Shown here piece after piece: positions 54,760 through 63,476 of a DNA stretch of 64,000 nt. Made by a program: the position numbers and the translations under genes. Every line of letters begins with the position of its first letter. Position 1 is the first letter of the stretch. The stretch comes from Bacteroidota bacterium (GTDB lineage: Bacteria > Bacteroidota > Bacteroidia > Chitinophagales > Saprospiraceae), in NCBI GenBank assembly GCA_003045895.1, contig PZPC01000009.1, forward strand, positions 1 to 64,000, read 5' to 3'. The notes below the pieces were generated by a model that was not told where the DNA came from, searched no databases, and saw only the letters and a program-made list of their open reading frames with translations.

Positions 54760-54767
54760 TATCTTTG
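54760..54767 (+). promoter_or_regulatory. Bacteroidota-type -7 element of mtaB
   Basis: TATCTTTG matches TAnnTTTG exactly and lies 21 bp before the mtaB ATG. No TTG is seen at the -33 position. Confidence 0.55.
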
Positions 54768-54788
54768 CGGCCAAAATAATTTTCAGGC

Positions 54789-56126
54789 ATGGCTACACCA
54801 CGCACCGTTGCTTTCCACACGTTGGGTTGCAAGCTCAACTACTCCGAGACGTCGGCCATTGGCCGGCAGTTTGAGGGCGCGGGCTATACGGAAGTCCCGT
54901 TTGGGCAGGGGGCTGACATTTATGTGATCAATACGTGTTCGGTAACGGATTTTGCGGACAAGAAATGCCGCAACGTGGTGCGCCGCGCGCTGCGCCAAAA
55001 CGAGCAGGCCAAGGTGGTGGTAGTGGGGTGTTACGCCCAACTGAAGCCCCAGGAAATTGCGGAGATTCCGGGAGTAGACCTGGTGCTGGGTGCTGCTGAG
55101 AAGTTCCGCATCCTGGATTATATCGACGATATCGGGCAGTCGCACAGCAAGGGGATGGTACAGGCTGGCGCCGTGACGGAAGCCCGCGACTTTGTCCACG
55201 CTTTCAGCTTTGGTGATCGCACCCGCTCCTTCCTCAAGGTGCAGGATGGCTGCGATTACAAGTGTACCTTCTGCACCATTCCGCTGGCCCGGGGCCAGAG
55301 CCGCAGCAATACCGTGGAGAGCGTGGTGGCCAACGCCCGCGAGATTGCCCGCATGGGCACCCGCGAGGTGGTGCTGACGGGCGTCAACATCGGCGACTTC
55401 GGCAACGGTACGGAGGTGATCGAAGGCCAACGGCCCAAAAAGGAAGCCCTCTTCATTGACCTCATCCGGGAGCTGGACCAGGTGGAAGGCATCGAGCGGT
55501 TCCGGATATCGAGCATTGAACCCAACCTGTGTACCGACGAGATTATCGCCTTCGTGGCGGAATCCCAGCGTTTTGCACCGCATTTTCACCTGCCGCTGCA
55601 ATCGGGTAACAACAAGCAACTGCAAGCCATGCGCCGCCGCTACCGGCGGGAGTTGTACGCCGAACGCGTCGCTACCATCAAACGCTACCTGCCGCATTGC
55701 TGTATTGGGGTCGACGTGATCGTCGGGTTTCCCGGCGAGACGGAGGAAGATTTTCTGGAAACTTACCATTTTGTCAATAGCCTGGACATCAGCTACCTGC
55801 ACGTGTTTACCTACTCGGAAAGAGCCAATACGCCCGCCGCCACAATGCCGGACCCCGTACCCATGGCCGAACGCCGCCGCCGCAACGAAATGCTGGCCAT
55901 CCTCAGCGAAAAGAAAAAGCGGGCTTTTTACGAGCAGCAACTGGGCCAGACGCGGCCGGTGCTGTTTGAGAAGAGCAAGAAAAAAGGAACGGTTACGGGT
56001 TTTACCGACAATTACGTGAAGATTGAAGCGCTGCTGGAAGAAAGCTGGATCAATCACGTGGTTCCCGTACACCTCGCTGCCATCAACTCGGAAGGCGTCG
56101 TAGACAGCGCCGTGGCGGTTGGGTAG
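54789..56126 (+). CDS. mtaB: tRNA ct6A37/t6A37 methylthiotransferase MtaB
   Basis: A 445-aa radical-SAM enzyme that adds a methylthio group to t6A37 of tRNAs reading ANN codons. The N-terminal UPF0004 domain starts VAFHTLGCKLNYSETSAIGR and has the cluster-binding Cys in LGCK, NTCSVTDFADKKCRN and VVGCYAQLKP. The radical-SAM motif is GCDYKCTFCTIPLARG (about 153-168, CxxxCxxC). GVDVIVGFPGETEEDFLETY and LHVFTYSERANTPAATM complete the core, and a TRAM-like C-terminus ends the protein. Full length for MtaB. The start follows a clear promoter element. Confidence 0.95.
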   Translation: MATPRTVAFHTLGCKLNYSETSAIGRQFEGAGYTEVPFGQGADIYVINTCSVTDFADKKCRNVVRRALRQNEQAKVVVVGCYAQLKPQEIAEIPGVDLVLGAAEKFRILDYIDDIGQSHSKGMVQAGAVTEARDFVHAFSFGDRTRSFLKVQDGCDYKCTFCTIPLARGQSRSNTVESVVANAREIARMGTREVVLTGVNIGDFGNGTEVIEGQRPKKEALFIDLIRELDQVEGIERFRISSIEPNLCTDEIIAFVAESQRFAPHFHLPLQSGNNKQLQAMRRRYRRELYAERVATIKRYLPHCCIGVDVIVGFPGETEEDFLETYHFVNSLDISYLHVFTYSERANTPAATMPDPVPMAERRRRNEMLAILSEKKKRAFYEQQLGQTRPVLFEKSKKKGTVTGFTDNYVKIEALLEESWINHVVPVHLAAINSEGVVDSAVAVG

Positions 56127-56313
56127 GTTGTTGGTCAAAATTATGTCATTTGTTCTAACAGTCTGTTACCGTAACCTGGGCATTATCCTGTCAGGCCTAG
56201 TAAAATGGGAGCTTTCCCCTCGCGAAAACTAGTTGGTACCTCCACTTGTTCTATTAGTATTGCAAGAAAATGCTTAATATTACGCTCCTTTTGCAAGCTA
56301 AGTGAAAAAAACA

Positions 56314-57435
56314 ATGAGTAAATCTATCGGTGTTAAATTTAACGTACACGATCAACCTGAATTTTACCAAGAATTGCGGCGGCGTGTCAACCAGTATTTC
56401 GAAGATCGGAATTTGTCCAAGCACGCCAATTTGAACATGAAAATCAAGACGGTTTTCATGGTGCTGCTCTATTTTACCCCCCTTGTTTTGATGGTAACGG
56501 GCGTCGTCACTTCGTTGTGGCCCGTCATGTTCCTGTGGGTACTGATGGGTTTCGGGATGTCGGGTATCGGCTTGTCCATCATGCACGATGCCAACCACGG
56601 TGCTTATTCCGCAGACAAGAACGTCAACAAGGCGGTGGGGTATATCCTTAATTTTATTGGCGGTTATCCCCCCAACTGGAAAATCCAGCACAACGTGTTG
56701 CACCATTCCTATACGAATGTGCACCACCACGACGAAGATATTGAAAAGACCATCCTGCGCCTGACGCCCGATACTGAAAGGAAGCCTTTTCACCGCGTCC
56801 AGGTGTTCTACGCGCCTTTTCTCTACGGTCTGATGAGCATTTATTGGCTCGTCAGCAAGGACTTCGAACAGCTCGTGCGCTACAAAAAGAATAACCTGCT
56901 GGCTGGCCAGGGGCTGACCTTCCGCCGTGCCCTGGCGGAGGTGCTATTCAATAAGACCTGGTATATTCTCTTGATTCTGGTGTTGCCGCTGCTCACCACT
57001 CAGCTCGCGTGGTGGCAGGTGCTGATCGGTTTCCTGATCATGCACGCTATTACGGGCCTGATCCTGGCCCTGATCTTCCAACCTGCTCACGTAGTGGAAG
57101 AGACCCAGTTTTATTCCGTTGATGAAACCGGCAGTGTAGAAAACAACTGGGCTATTCACCAGCTGAAGACGACCACTAACTTCGCCAACGGCAGTCGCAT
57201 GTTTTCGTGGTTTGTTGGTGGGTTAAACTACCAGATCGAACACCACTTGTTTCCCCAAATTTGCCACGTCCACTACCGCCATCTTTCGCCGATCGTGAAA
57301 GCTACCGCGGAAGAATTCAACGTGCCCTATTACCATCATCCTACTTTTTTCGATGCGGTGCGGAGCCACTTTACCTTGCTCAATAAGCTAGGGACTGGAA
57401 AATACGACGAGAATTTAGCTGCTGCCACGGCTTAA
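56314..57435 (+). CDS. Membrane fatty-acid desaturase
   Basis: A 373-aa di-iron membrane desaturase, started at ATG 56314 (MSKSIGVKF); a GTG four codons upstream is also possible. The three His boxes are SIMHDANHGAYS (about 90), QHNVLHHSYTNVHHHD (about 126) and NYQIEHHLFPQICHVHY (about 307), the spacing seen in front-end/acyl-CoA-type desaturases where the last box begins QxxHH. Two pairs of membrane helices flank the first box. It introduces a double bond into acyl chains and so adjusts membrane fluidity; an electron donor is not encoded next to it. Confidence 0.92.
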   Translation: MSKSIGVKFNVHDQPEFYQELRRRVNQYFEDRNLSKHANLNMKIKTVFMVLLYFTPLVLMVTGVVTSLWPVMFLWVLMGFGMSGIGLSIMHDANHGAYSADKNVNKAVGYILNFIGGYPPNWKIQHNVLHHSYTNVHHHDEDIEKTILRLTPDTERKPFHRVQVFYAPFLYGLMSIYWLVSKDFEQLVRYKKNNLLAGQGLTFRRALAEVLFNKTWYILLILVLPLLTTQLAWWQVLIGFLIMHAITGLILALIFQPAHVVEETQFYSVDETGSVENNWAIHQLKTTTNFANGSRMFSWFVGGLNYQIEHHLFPQICHVHYRHLSPIVKATAEEFNVPYYHHPTFFDAVRSHFTLLNKLGTGKYDENLAAATA

Positions 57436-57459
57436 GCCCGGCCTTTAAGAAAAGTAAAC

Positions 57460-57487
57460 AGGCGTCGTTCCAATTGGGGCGACGCCT
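57460..57487 (+). terminator. Weak terminator after the desaturase gene
   Basis: An 8-bp stem, AGGCGTCG with CGACGCCT, around a 12-nt loop, followed by CTTTG only. It lies 24 bp after the stop. Confidence 0.45.
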
Positions 57488-57666
57488 CTTTGCGTAGGGG
57501 GCGTATCGGTATAGGGCGGCCCGGTTGCAAATATTACCGGCCCGCTACTTACAGCAGCCCGGGGCAGCCAGTTGACCATCCGCCATTTTTTCAGGAAAAT
57601 TTTTCGAGCACGCAGGGATAATCCTTATCTTAACGCCTATTCCTTCACGACCAAGCTTCCGAATTT

Positions 57667-58349
57667 ATGCGCCACCAACGACTGCTCTTCCTTGCCCTGA
57701 GCCTTGTGGCTTTTCATACCCTGGTTGCCCAACCACTGACCGAACGGCAAGGGTGTCACTTTATGAAAAGCCAGCTGCCACTGAAAAAGCTAACCCTGGA
57801 AGAAACCCAGGCCCTGGTGAAAAGCCAGGAGCGCAGTGACAGCATCAATATCCTGGACTACGCGATCAGCCTGGATATTACGGATTTCAATGGCCGCAGG
57901 ATCGCCGGTTCTACCCAATTGGAATTCGTCTTGCTCGAGGTTGCTACCCGCGAACTGGTGCTCGGGAGGAGTATCCCTACAGCGTCATCAGCAGCTTCGG
58001 CAACGGCGGTCTGGTTCGATTGGATCCCTTGCTGCCCGGCGATTACGCGCTAGCCAATGTGTATCTGAATGTGGGTATCCGCAATCCCCTGGAAGATGCC
58101 AGCGTGGTGCTCTCGCCCAACCCCGCCCAGGACGTCGTTCGGCTAGCGCTCAACTTCCCTACCGTAACGGCCGACTACCAGATACAGCTTTACGACCTAC
58201 AGGGACAGTTGCTGCGCCAGCAAACCTACCCGAAAGCGGCGGAATTGAATGTGGAATGGTCTACAGCCGATCTGCCGAATGGCCTCTATGTCCTAGAAAT
58301 TGCCAGCGGCACGGGGCACCGGTCGGTGGAATTGGTGGTACAACGGTAG
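57667..58349 (+). pseudogene. Collapsed M1-peptidase-like gene with T9SS type A tail
   Basis: Two frames must be joined. From ATG 57667 a signal peptide (ALSLVAFHTLVAQ) leads into RSDSINILDYAISLDITDFN and then GRRIAGSTQLEF, the opening strand of M1-family metallopeptidases. Near 57940 the match ends. In the third frame, from about 57965, EEYPYSVISSFGNGGLVRLD continues into GDYALANVYLNVG and SVVLSPNPAQDVVRLALN, the start of a type A T9SS sorting domain that ends at 58349 (LPNGLYVLEIAS). The HExxH catalytic core is absent and the frames disagree, so a deletion with frameshift has removed most of the enzyme. Confidence 0.7.
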
Positions 58350-58479
58350 CAAGGAATGAAGACGGAGTCTAACCAGGAGGTCTAGCGCAAGGACCAGCAA
58401 AACTAAAAAGCACGCCAGTTCATAGTAAGCTTTTGCTTTCGTTGCGGCACCGCGAACAGTATTAGAGTCCGATTATCAC

Positions 58480-61400
58480 TCAATAATCCCAGTCAATGCG
58501 GTGCTGAGCCAGTTCGGTAGCCGTAAGTTTTTCCAGGTATTCCCAGACCACGCCCTTTTCCCACCGGGCGAAGAAGTTGTGCCAACATTTCACCGACCCA
58601 TCGAGGCTACCGGTGAGCAAGGAAAGCCCGTCGGGTGCGAAGACCACACTGGTGACCCGTTTGGTATGTCCCTGGAACGTGACGAGGGTTTCGCCGTGCA
58701 GGTTCCACAATTTGGCCTTTTTGTCGTCACTTCCGGTAAGCAGGTATTGCCCGTCGGGAGAAAAGGCGACCCTGTAAACGGCTGCCGTATGCCCCTGTAA
58801 TTCGCGCACGACATTCCTCTGAAGGTCCCATAACCGGGCGGTTTTATCGCGGCTACCGGTGAGCAGGGACTGTCCGTCGGGGGCGAAGGCGACACTGTAA
58901 ACCGAGCCGCTATGCCCTTTAAGTTCGCGTATTTTTTTTCCTTTAAGATCCCACAATTTGGCCGTTTTGTCCCGACTTCCGGTGAGCAAGGTTTTTCCAT
59001 CGGGGGCAAAGGCGACACTAAACACAGCCTCCTTGTGTCCCTTCAAGGTGAGGATTTCCTTGCCTTTGAGGGTCCACAATTTAGCTGTTTTGTCCTCACT
59101 TCCGGTTAAAATAAATTGCTCGTCAGCCGAACAAGCCACGCTGAAAATCGGGCCGTTATGGCCAGCCAGGGTGAAGATTTCTTTGCCCTGAAGCGTCCAG
59201 GCTTTGGCTGTTTTGTCGTCGCTTCCGGTGAGCAGGGTTTTTCCGTCGGGGGTGAAGGCCACCGCCGAGAGGTTGTCCTGATGTCCTTGCAGGCATAGCC
59301 GTTCCGTTCCGGTCAGGGTTACCAGCCGGGCTGTTTTGTCGGCTCCGCCCACGAGTACCGTTTGTCCGTCTGGGGCAAACGCCACATCCGCAATGGCAGG
59401 AGCGGATTCTGTCAGATTTCGGATGAGCAACGCCTCGCGGTTCCACAACCGGGCGGTATGGTCTGCGCTACCGGTGAGGATGGACTGCCCGTCGGGTGAG
59501 AAAGCCAGCCCCGAAACATGTTCGGTATGCCCTTGCAGACACAGCAATTCTTCGCCCTGCAGGTTCCACAATTTGGCCACCTTGTCCACACCGCCAGAGA
59601 GCAAGGATTGCCCATCGGGAGCAAATACCACACTGTAAACAGGCCCCTTGTGCGCGGGTATACTCAGGTTGTTTTCTCCTTTAAGGGTCCATAATTTGAC
59701 GGTGCCATCGGTGCTGGCGGTTGCCAACGTCTGCCCGTCGGGGGCAAAGGCGACACTGAAAACGGGGCCGGCATGTCCTTCCAGGCGGTGTATTTCTTTT
59801 CCTTGGGTATCCCATAATATGGCCGTTTTGTCATCACTGCCCGTCAGGAAAGATTGCCCGTCGGGGGCAAAATCCACACTGGAAACCCGCCGGGTATGGC
59901 CGGTCAGCTGCCGTATTTCTTTTCCTTTGCTATCCCACCATTTGGCGGAATGATCCCCGCTGCCCGTCAGGAAAGATTGCCCGTCGGGCGCAACGGCCAC
60001 ACTGAAGATAGCGTCGGTATGGCCTTGCAGGGTCAGCAGCAGCTGGCCTGGCAGGTTCCACAATTTAGCCGTATTGTCGCTGCTTCCGGTTAGGAAAGAT
60101 TGCCCGTCGGGTGCGAAGGCGACACCGAAAACCGGGGCCGTATGCCCGTCGATGTGCCGTATTTCGGCCCCCGTTTGGTCCCACAGCTTAGCGGTATTGT
60201 CCTTGCTGCCCGTCAGGAAAGATTGCCCGTCGGGCGCGACGGCTACGTTGTAAATGGTATCGGTATGCCCGCGCAGCGTTTGCCGGTAAAAAATACTCCC
60301 TTTTTCACTCAGTATATCGTGCAGGGCCGCCAGGCTTTCCTCGTTGGGTGCGTAGCGATGAGCCGCCATGGCCAGGTTCAGGGCCAGGGTAGGGTTGGTG
60401 GAGTAAAACTGGCGTGCTTTGGCCGTACAGGCTGCGCCCTGGGCTTCCTTTTTAGCTTGGATCGCTTCATCGCGCTGGCGTTTGAGGTCCAGAATATCTT
60501 CGATGCGTTTGCGCCAGCTCTCCCGGACAAAATTGGCTTCGGCCTGGTTCAGCCAGTGCTGGCCTTTTTCGAGGTAGATAGCTAGAAGCTGCTCGGAATA
60601 CCCGGACAGGATCAGGGAGTTCAGGTCGGGGAGTTCGCCTTTGTGGTGGCAGTCGTTCCAGAAGGTGGTGAACAGGTCATGGTCTTCGGGCGCAATGTGG
60701 GCCAGGGCACGTGCTATGATTTCGTCTTTGTGGGCCAGCACGTAGGTTTTGGCGGAATTGGACACCTGTTCAATCAGTTGCATCAGTCGGGGATTGGCGT
60801 CCCAGCGCTTGCTGAAGTTAGCGGTCAGGCGCTCGTCAACTTCGAAGCCGTCCGCCGCCGTAGCGCCGTAGCTAAATACTGGTGCGGCCTGGGGTTGCGA
60901 GCTGTCGACAACGGCCTCCCACAGTTGGCGCTGTAGCCGCAGGGTTTCGGGGCCAAAGTCGGCAATCCACTGTTTGGCGGTTTTCCAGTACTGGATGAGG
61001 GCGTCGTGGAGGGGTTCGTAGTAGGCGCCGATTTTATCGTGGCCGCCGATGATCAGCTGCTTTTTTTCGAGTAGGTGGAGGACCTCTTCGACGATGGCAT
61101 TTTGTTGCCCGGGGTAATCGAATTCATTGATAAAATCCCGGTGTTTATCTTCCTGGAAAGCGACGGCTGGCCGCACGTATACCCGCCGCCGTCCGAAGTC
61201 ACCTTCGTTGACCTGGATCATCCGCAGGATCAGCTTGCGCATGACCAACTGGTGGGTAGGGCTGATGGTGCCCAGTTCCTCGTAAATATTATCGGCGTAC
61301 TGGCTCAGGGCGCCATTGATCCCCCCCAGCTTTTTGTAGGCCGCTTCGGTGAAGATGCGTGTATCTTCACTGGTAACTTCGTAAAACCGACTCATCATAA

Positions 61401-63111
61401 ACGAAAGTACGGGCAGTGCACCGGGGGCATTGTTGACCTCCGCCAGGATGGTATTCACCAATTTTTCGGTCTCAAAGTCATAGAGTTCCGCCAGGGCGGG
61501 ATTCACCAGCGCTTCCCGCAGCTCGGCCATTCCGATGGGGGGAACCCGGTAGAGAAAAGTGCCCAGGTTGTCGGCGGTCCAGAAGGTTTGGCCAAAGTCC
61601 GATTCCTCCAGTTGCCATTCGAAATCGGAGCGGAGGGTGATGATAATTTTCAGGTTTTGCTGATCGGCTTGCTGCAAAAGCGCGGTCAGCTTATTTTCAA
61701 AGGGTAGGCGCTCCGTGGCTTTGCTGCAATCGTTGAAGAAGGCTTCGTACTGGTCGATGAGGAGTACCTGTTTTTTTGTGGGATCCAGGTTGGGGAGCAA
61801 GGCCTCCAGTCCGGTGTAGTAGGTGCCTAAGCTGGTACCGTCGGCCGCCAGGTGGGTAGCCACGGCGCCGGTCCAGGCCTGGGCGCCCGGGCAGAGGACC
61901 AGTAGTTCTGCCTGTTCCCACTCCTGCTGGCCATTGTCGTTTTTCCAGGCTCGCAAAGCGGGTAGCAGGCCAGCTTTCACCAGCGAAGATTTGCCGCTAC
62001 CCGAAGGCGCGGTCACCACCAGGATCGGGGTTTGCCGGAGTTTGTTCAGGAGTTCTCTGACGGCGGCCCGGCGGCCAAAGAACAGGTCGAAATCGGTCGT
62101 TTCAAAAGGGCTCAGTCCTTTGTAGGGATTGCGCAAAACCCGCTGGGCAAAGTTGAGTTTGTTGTGGGGGTCGAAGAAAATGAACTGCCCGCCCTGGTGG
62201 TTACCCATGGGAAAAAGGTCGGGATACTGGATTTCGGCGCCGAAATTACCGTCGTTGGTGACGCGCTCAATCTTGTCCCAAAGGTAGAGAAAGAGTTCCT
62301 GGGAGGTGAGTACGCCGTCGCCTAGGTTTCGGCCCGGCGTCTTCAGTTCGGCTTTGCCTTCCAGGGCCTCGATGAGGGCTTCGGCGAAGGGCGAATGTCG
62401 TTGCTCATCGAGCTCCGAGCGGATGCCTATCCAGTCGGCTGCCGTCTGGTGCGGGCCGGCCGAAACGAGGACCTGCCAGGCGCGTTCGCGCTTGAACCGC
62501 GAGAACCGCTCCTCGTAGAGGGGCATATTGGTGACCCAGCCCGCGTCGCGGGTATTTTCGACCACGTGGCGGAATTTGCCCGCAAAACAGCAGTCGAGGA
62601 TGAGCAAGGTGTGGTGGCAGTCGAGGATTTTGAGGGTCTCGAAGACGGTCTCCATCGCCAGGAGGCTGCTGTTCTCCAGCATAGCTTTTTCGGGGCGTGC
62701 ATCCGACGGCAGCAGGTAGCCCGCGGGGCCTTCGCCAAACTCGCCGGGTTTGCCGTGGCCAGCGTAGTAGAAGACGATACAATCCTGCGGGGTAATGTGG
62801 GGCTCAAGGGCGGGGTCCTGGATTCGCTGCAGCAGGTCGCGCAGGGTGTCGCCATTGGCGTCCAGTTGCAGGTGAATACCGGCCAGGTCCGCGGTCAGTT
62901 CCGTGGCCGGCGCTGCCGGGTCAACTCCCAGGAACAACTCCACGTGGTCGAAACCCTGTTGGTACTTGAGTACCCGCGCGATTTCCCGGGCGTCGTTGAC
63001 AGCCGACTTGAGGTCCTTGTTGATCTTGGGATAATGGTTGATCCCAATCACGAAGGCGTAGCTGCGGGGAAAGCCGAGTAACTGACTGCGATTGTTGATG
63101 GGGTTGGGCAT
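58480..63111 (-). CDS. Caspase-STAND NTPase-WD40 protein
   Basis: A 1543-aa cytoplasmic protein in three parts. Residues 15-260 form a caspase-like (peptidase C14) domain with catalytic His119 (VFYYAGHGKPG) and Cys175 in LLILDCCFAGKF. Residues about 335-900 form a STAND/NACHT-like NTPase entered by NPYKGLSPFETTDFDLFFGR, with Walker A APSGSGKSS (about 367) and Walker B VLLIDQYEAFF (about 452), then a helical arm. Residues about 940-1515 hold 14 WD40 repeats, each near 41 residues with a VAFAPDGQSLLTGS-type core, enough for two seven-bladed propellers. This is the layout of NLR-like signalling proteases: repeats sense, NTPase oligomerises, caspase cuts. The target is unknown. No adjacent gene is an obvious partner. 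Confidence 0.92.
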   Translation of the reverse strand: MPNPINNRSQLLGFPRSYAFVIGINHYPKINKDLKSAVNDAREIARVLKYQQGFDHVELFLGVDPAAPATELTADLAGIHLQLDANGDTLRDLLQRIQDPALEPHITPQDCIVFYYAGHGKPGEFGEGPAGYLLPSDARPEKAMLENSSLLAMETVFETLKILDCHHTLLILDCCFAGKFRHVVENTRDAGWVTNMPLYEERFSRFKRERAWQVLVSAGPHQTAADWIGIRSELDEQRHSPFAEALIEALEGKAELKTPGRNLGDGVLTSQELFLYLWDKIERVTNDGNFGAEIQYPDLFPMGNHQGGQFIFFDPHNKLNFAQRVLRNPYKGLSPFETTDFDLFFGRRAAVRELLNKLRQTPILVVTAPSGSGKSSLVKAGLLPALRAWKNDNGQQEWEQAELLVLCPGAQAWTGAVATHLAADGTSLGTYYTGLEALLPNLDPTKKQVLLIDQYEAFFNDCSKATERLPFENKLTALLQQADQQNLKIIITLRSDFEWQLEESDFGQTFWTADNLGTFLYRVPPIGMAELREALVNPALAELYDFETEKLVNTILAEVNNAPGALPVLSFMMSRFYEVTSEDTRIFTEAAYKKLGGINGALSQYADNIYEELGTISPTHQLVMRKLILRMIQVNEGDFGRRRVYVRPAVAFQEDKHRDFINEFDYPGQQNAIVEEVLHLLEKKQLIIGGHDKIGAYYEPLHDALIQYWKTAKQWIADFGPETLRLQRQLWEAVVDSSQPQAAPVFSYGATAADGFEVDERLTANFSKRWDANPRLMQLIEQVSNSAKTYVLAHKDEIIARALAHIAPEDHDLFTTFWNDCHHKGELPDLNSLILSGYSEQLLAIYLEKGQHWLNQAEANFVRESWRKRIEDILDLKRQRDEAIQAKKEAQGAACTAKARQFYSTNPTLALNLAMAAHRYAPNEESLAALHDILSEKGSIFYRQTLRGHTDTIYNVAVAPDGQSFLTGSKDNTAKLWDQTGAEIRHIDGHTAPVFGVAFAPDGQSFLTGSSDNTAKLWNLPGQLLLTLQGHTDAIFSVAVAPDGQSFLTGSGDHSAKWWDSKGKEIRQLTGHTRRVSSVDFAPDGQSFLTGSDDKTAILWDTQGKEIHRLEGHAGPVFSVAFAPDGQTLATASTDGTVKLWTLKGENNLSIPAHKGPVYSVVFAPDGQSLLSGGVDKVAKLWNLQGEELLCLQGHTEHVSGLAFSPDGQSILTGSADHTARLWNREALLIRNLTESAPAIADVAFAPDGQTVLVGGADKTARLVTLTGTERLCLQGHQDNLSAVAFTPDGKTLLTGSDDKTAKAWTLQGKEIFTLAGHNGPIFSVACSADEQFILTGSEDKTAKLWTLKGKEILTLKGHKEAVFSVAFAPDGKTLLTGSRDKTAKLWDLKGKKIRELKGHSGSVYSVAFAPDGQSLLTGSRDKTARLWDLQRNVVRELQGHTAAVYRVAFSPDGQYLLTGSDDKKAKLWNLHGETLVTFQGHTKRVTSVVFAPDGLSLLTGSLDGSVKCWHNFFARWEKGVVWEYLEKLTATELAQHRIDWDY

Positions 63112-63209
63112 AGCGGTAGACTTTCAGAAATTCACCCTAAAATTAAGAAAAAGCCGGATGCCCAGGGTGGATTGTTGGGGGGTTACCCCGAACAGGCATA
63201 AAAAAAAGG

Positions 63210-63230
63210 GAGGTGCCGGAACAGCACCTC
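63210..63230 (-). terminator. Hairpin with T-run on the minus strand
   Basis: A 7-bp stem, GAGGTGC with GCACCTC, around a 7-nt loop; read on the minus strand it is followed by a run of eight T. No minus-strand gene that it would terminate is seen directly to the right within the window, so it may protect the caspase-gene region from read-through or belong to an unseen RNA. Confidence 0.4.
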
Positions 63231-63290
63231 ACGCTTTAATTACAAAAGGATTAGGTTGGATGTGTTTTGGGCGGGTAAGTGGTTAAGGGA

Positions 63291-63337
63291 GTCCGTAGTT
63301 ATAAACTACGGACAGCGGTTATAAACTACGGACAGCG
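63291..63337. repeat. Palindrome with 20-bp tandem duplication
   Basis: GTCCGTAGTT (63291-63300) and AACTACGGAC (63304-63313) are perfect arms around ATA. The right half lies in a unit GTTATAAACTACGGACAGCG that is repeated exactly in tandem (63298-63317 and 63318-63337). The rest of the gap, 63112-63476, shows only the hairpin at 63210 and a likely leader for the TonB-like gene. Confidence 0.65.
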
Positions 63338-63476
63338 GGGGTTGCCTCCTTATATACGGCAAGTTATATGACAAAAATCTCCTAAACACGCTTACGCAGA
63401 TCACTGGCGGTCCTATATAATGCGCCGAACTTGTAAAAAAGACCAACATTTTGATCACTACTAAAGTCGGAAATCC

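Noticed and set aside
57836-58372. 178-aa plus-strand frame overlapping the collapsed M1 gene
   Set aside because: Its translation has no likeness to a T9SS or peptidase domain, while the other two frames do.
58480-63111. The direct DNA repeats of the WD40 region as a CRISPR or tandem-repeat array
   Set aside because: The repetition is in steps of about 123 bp (41 codons) and is explained by protein WD40 blades.
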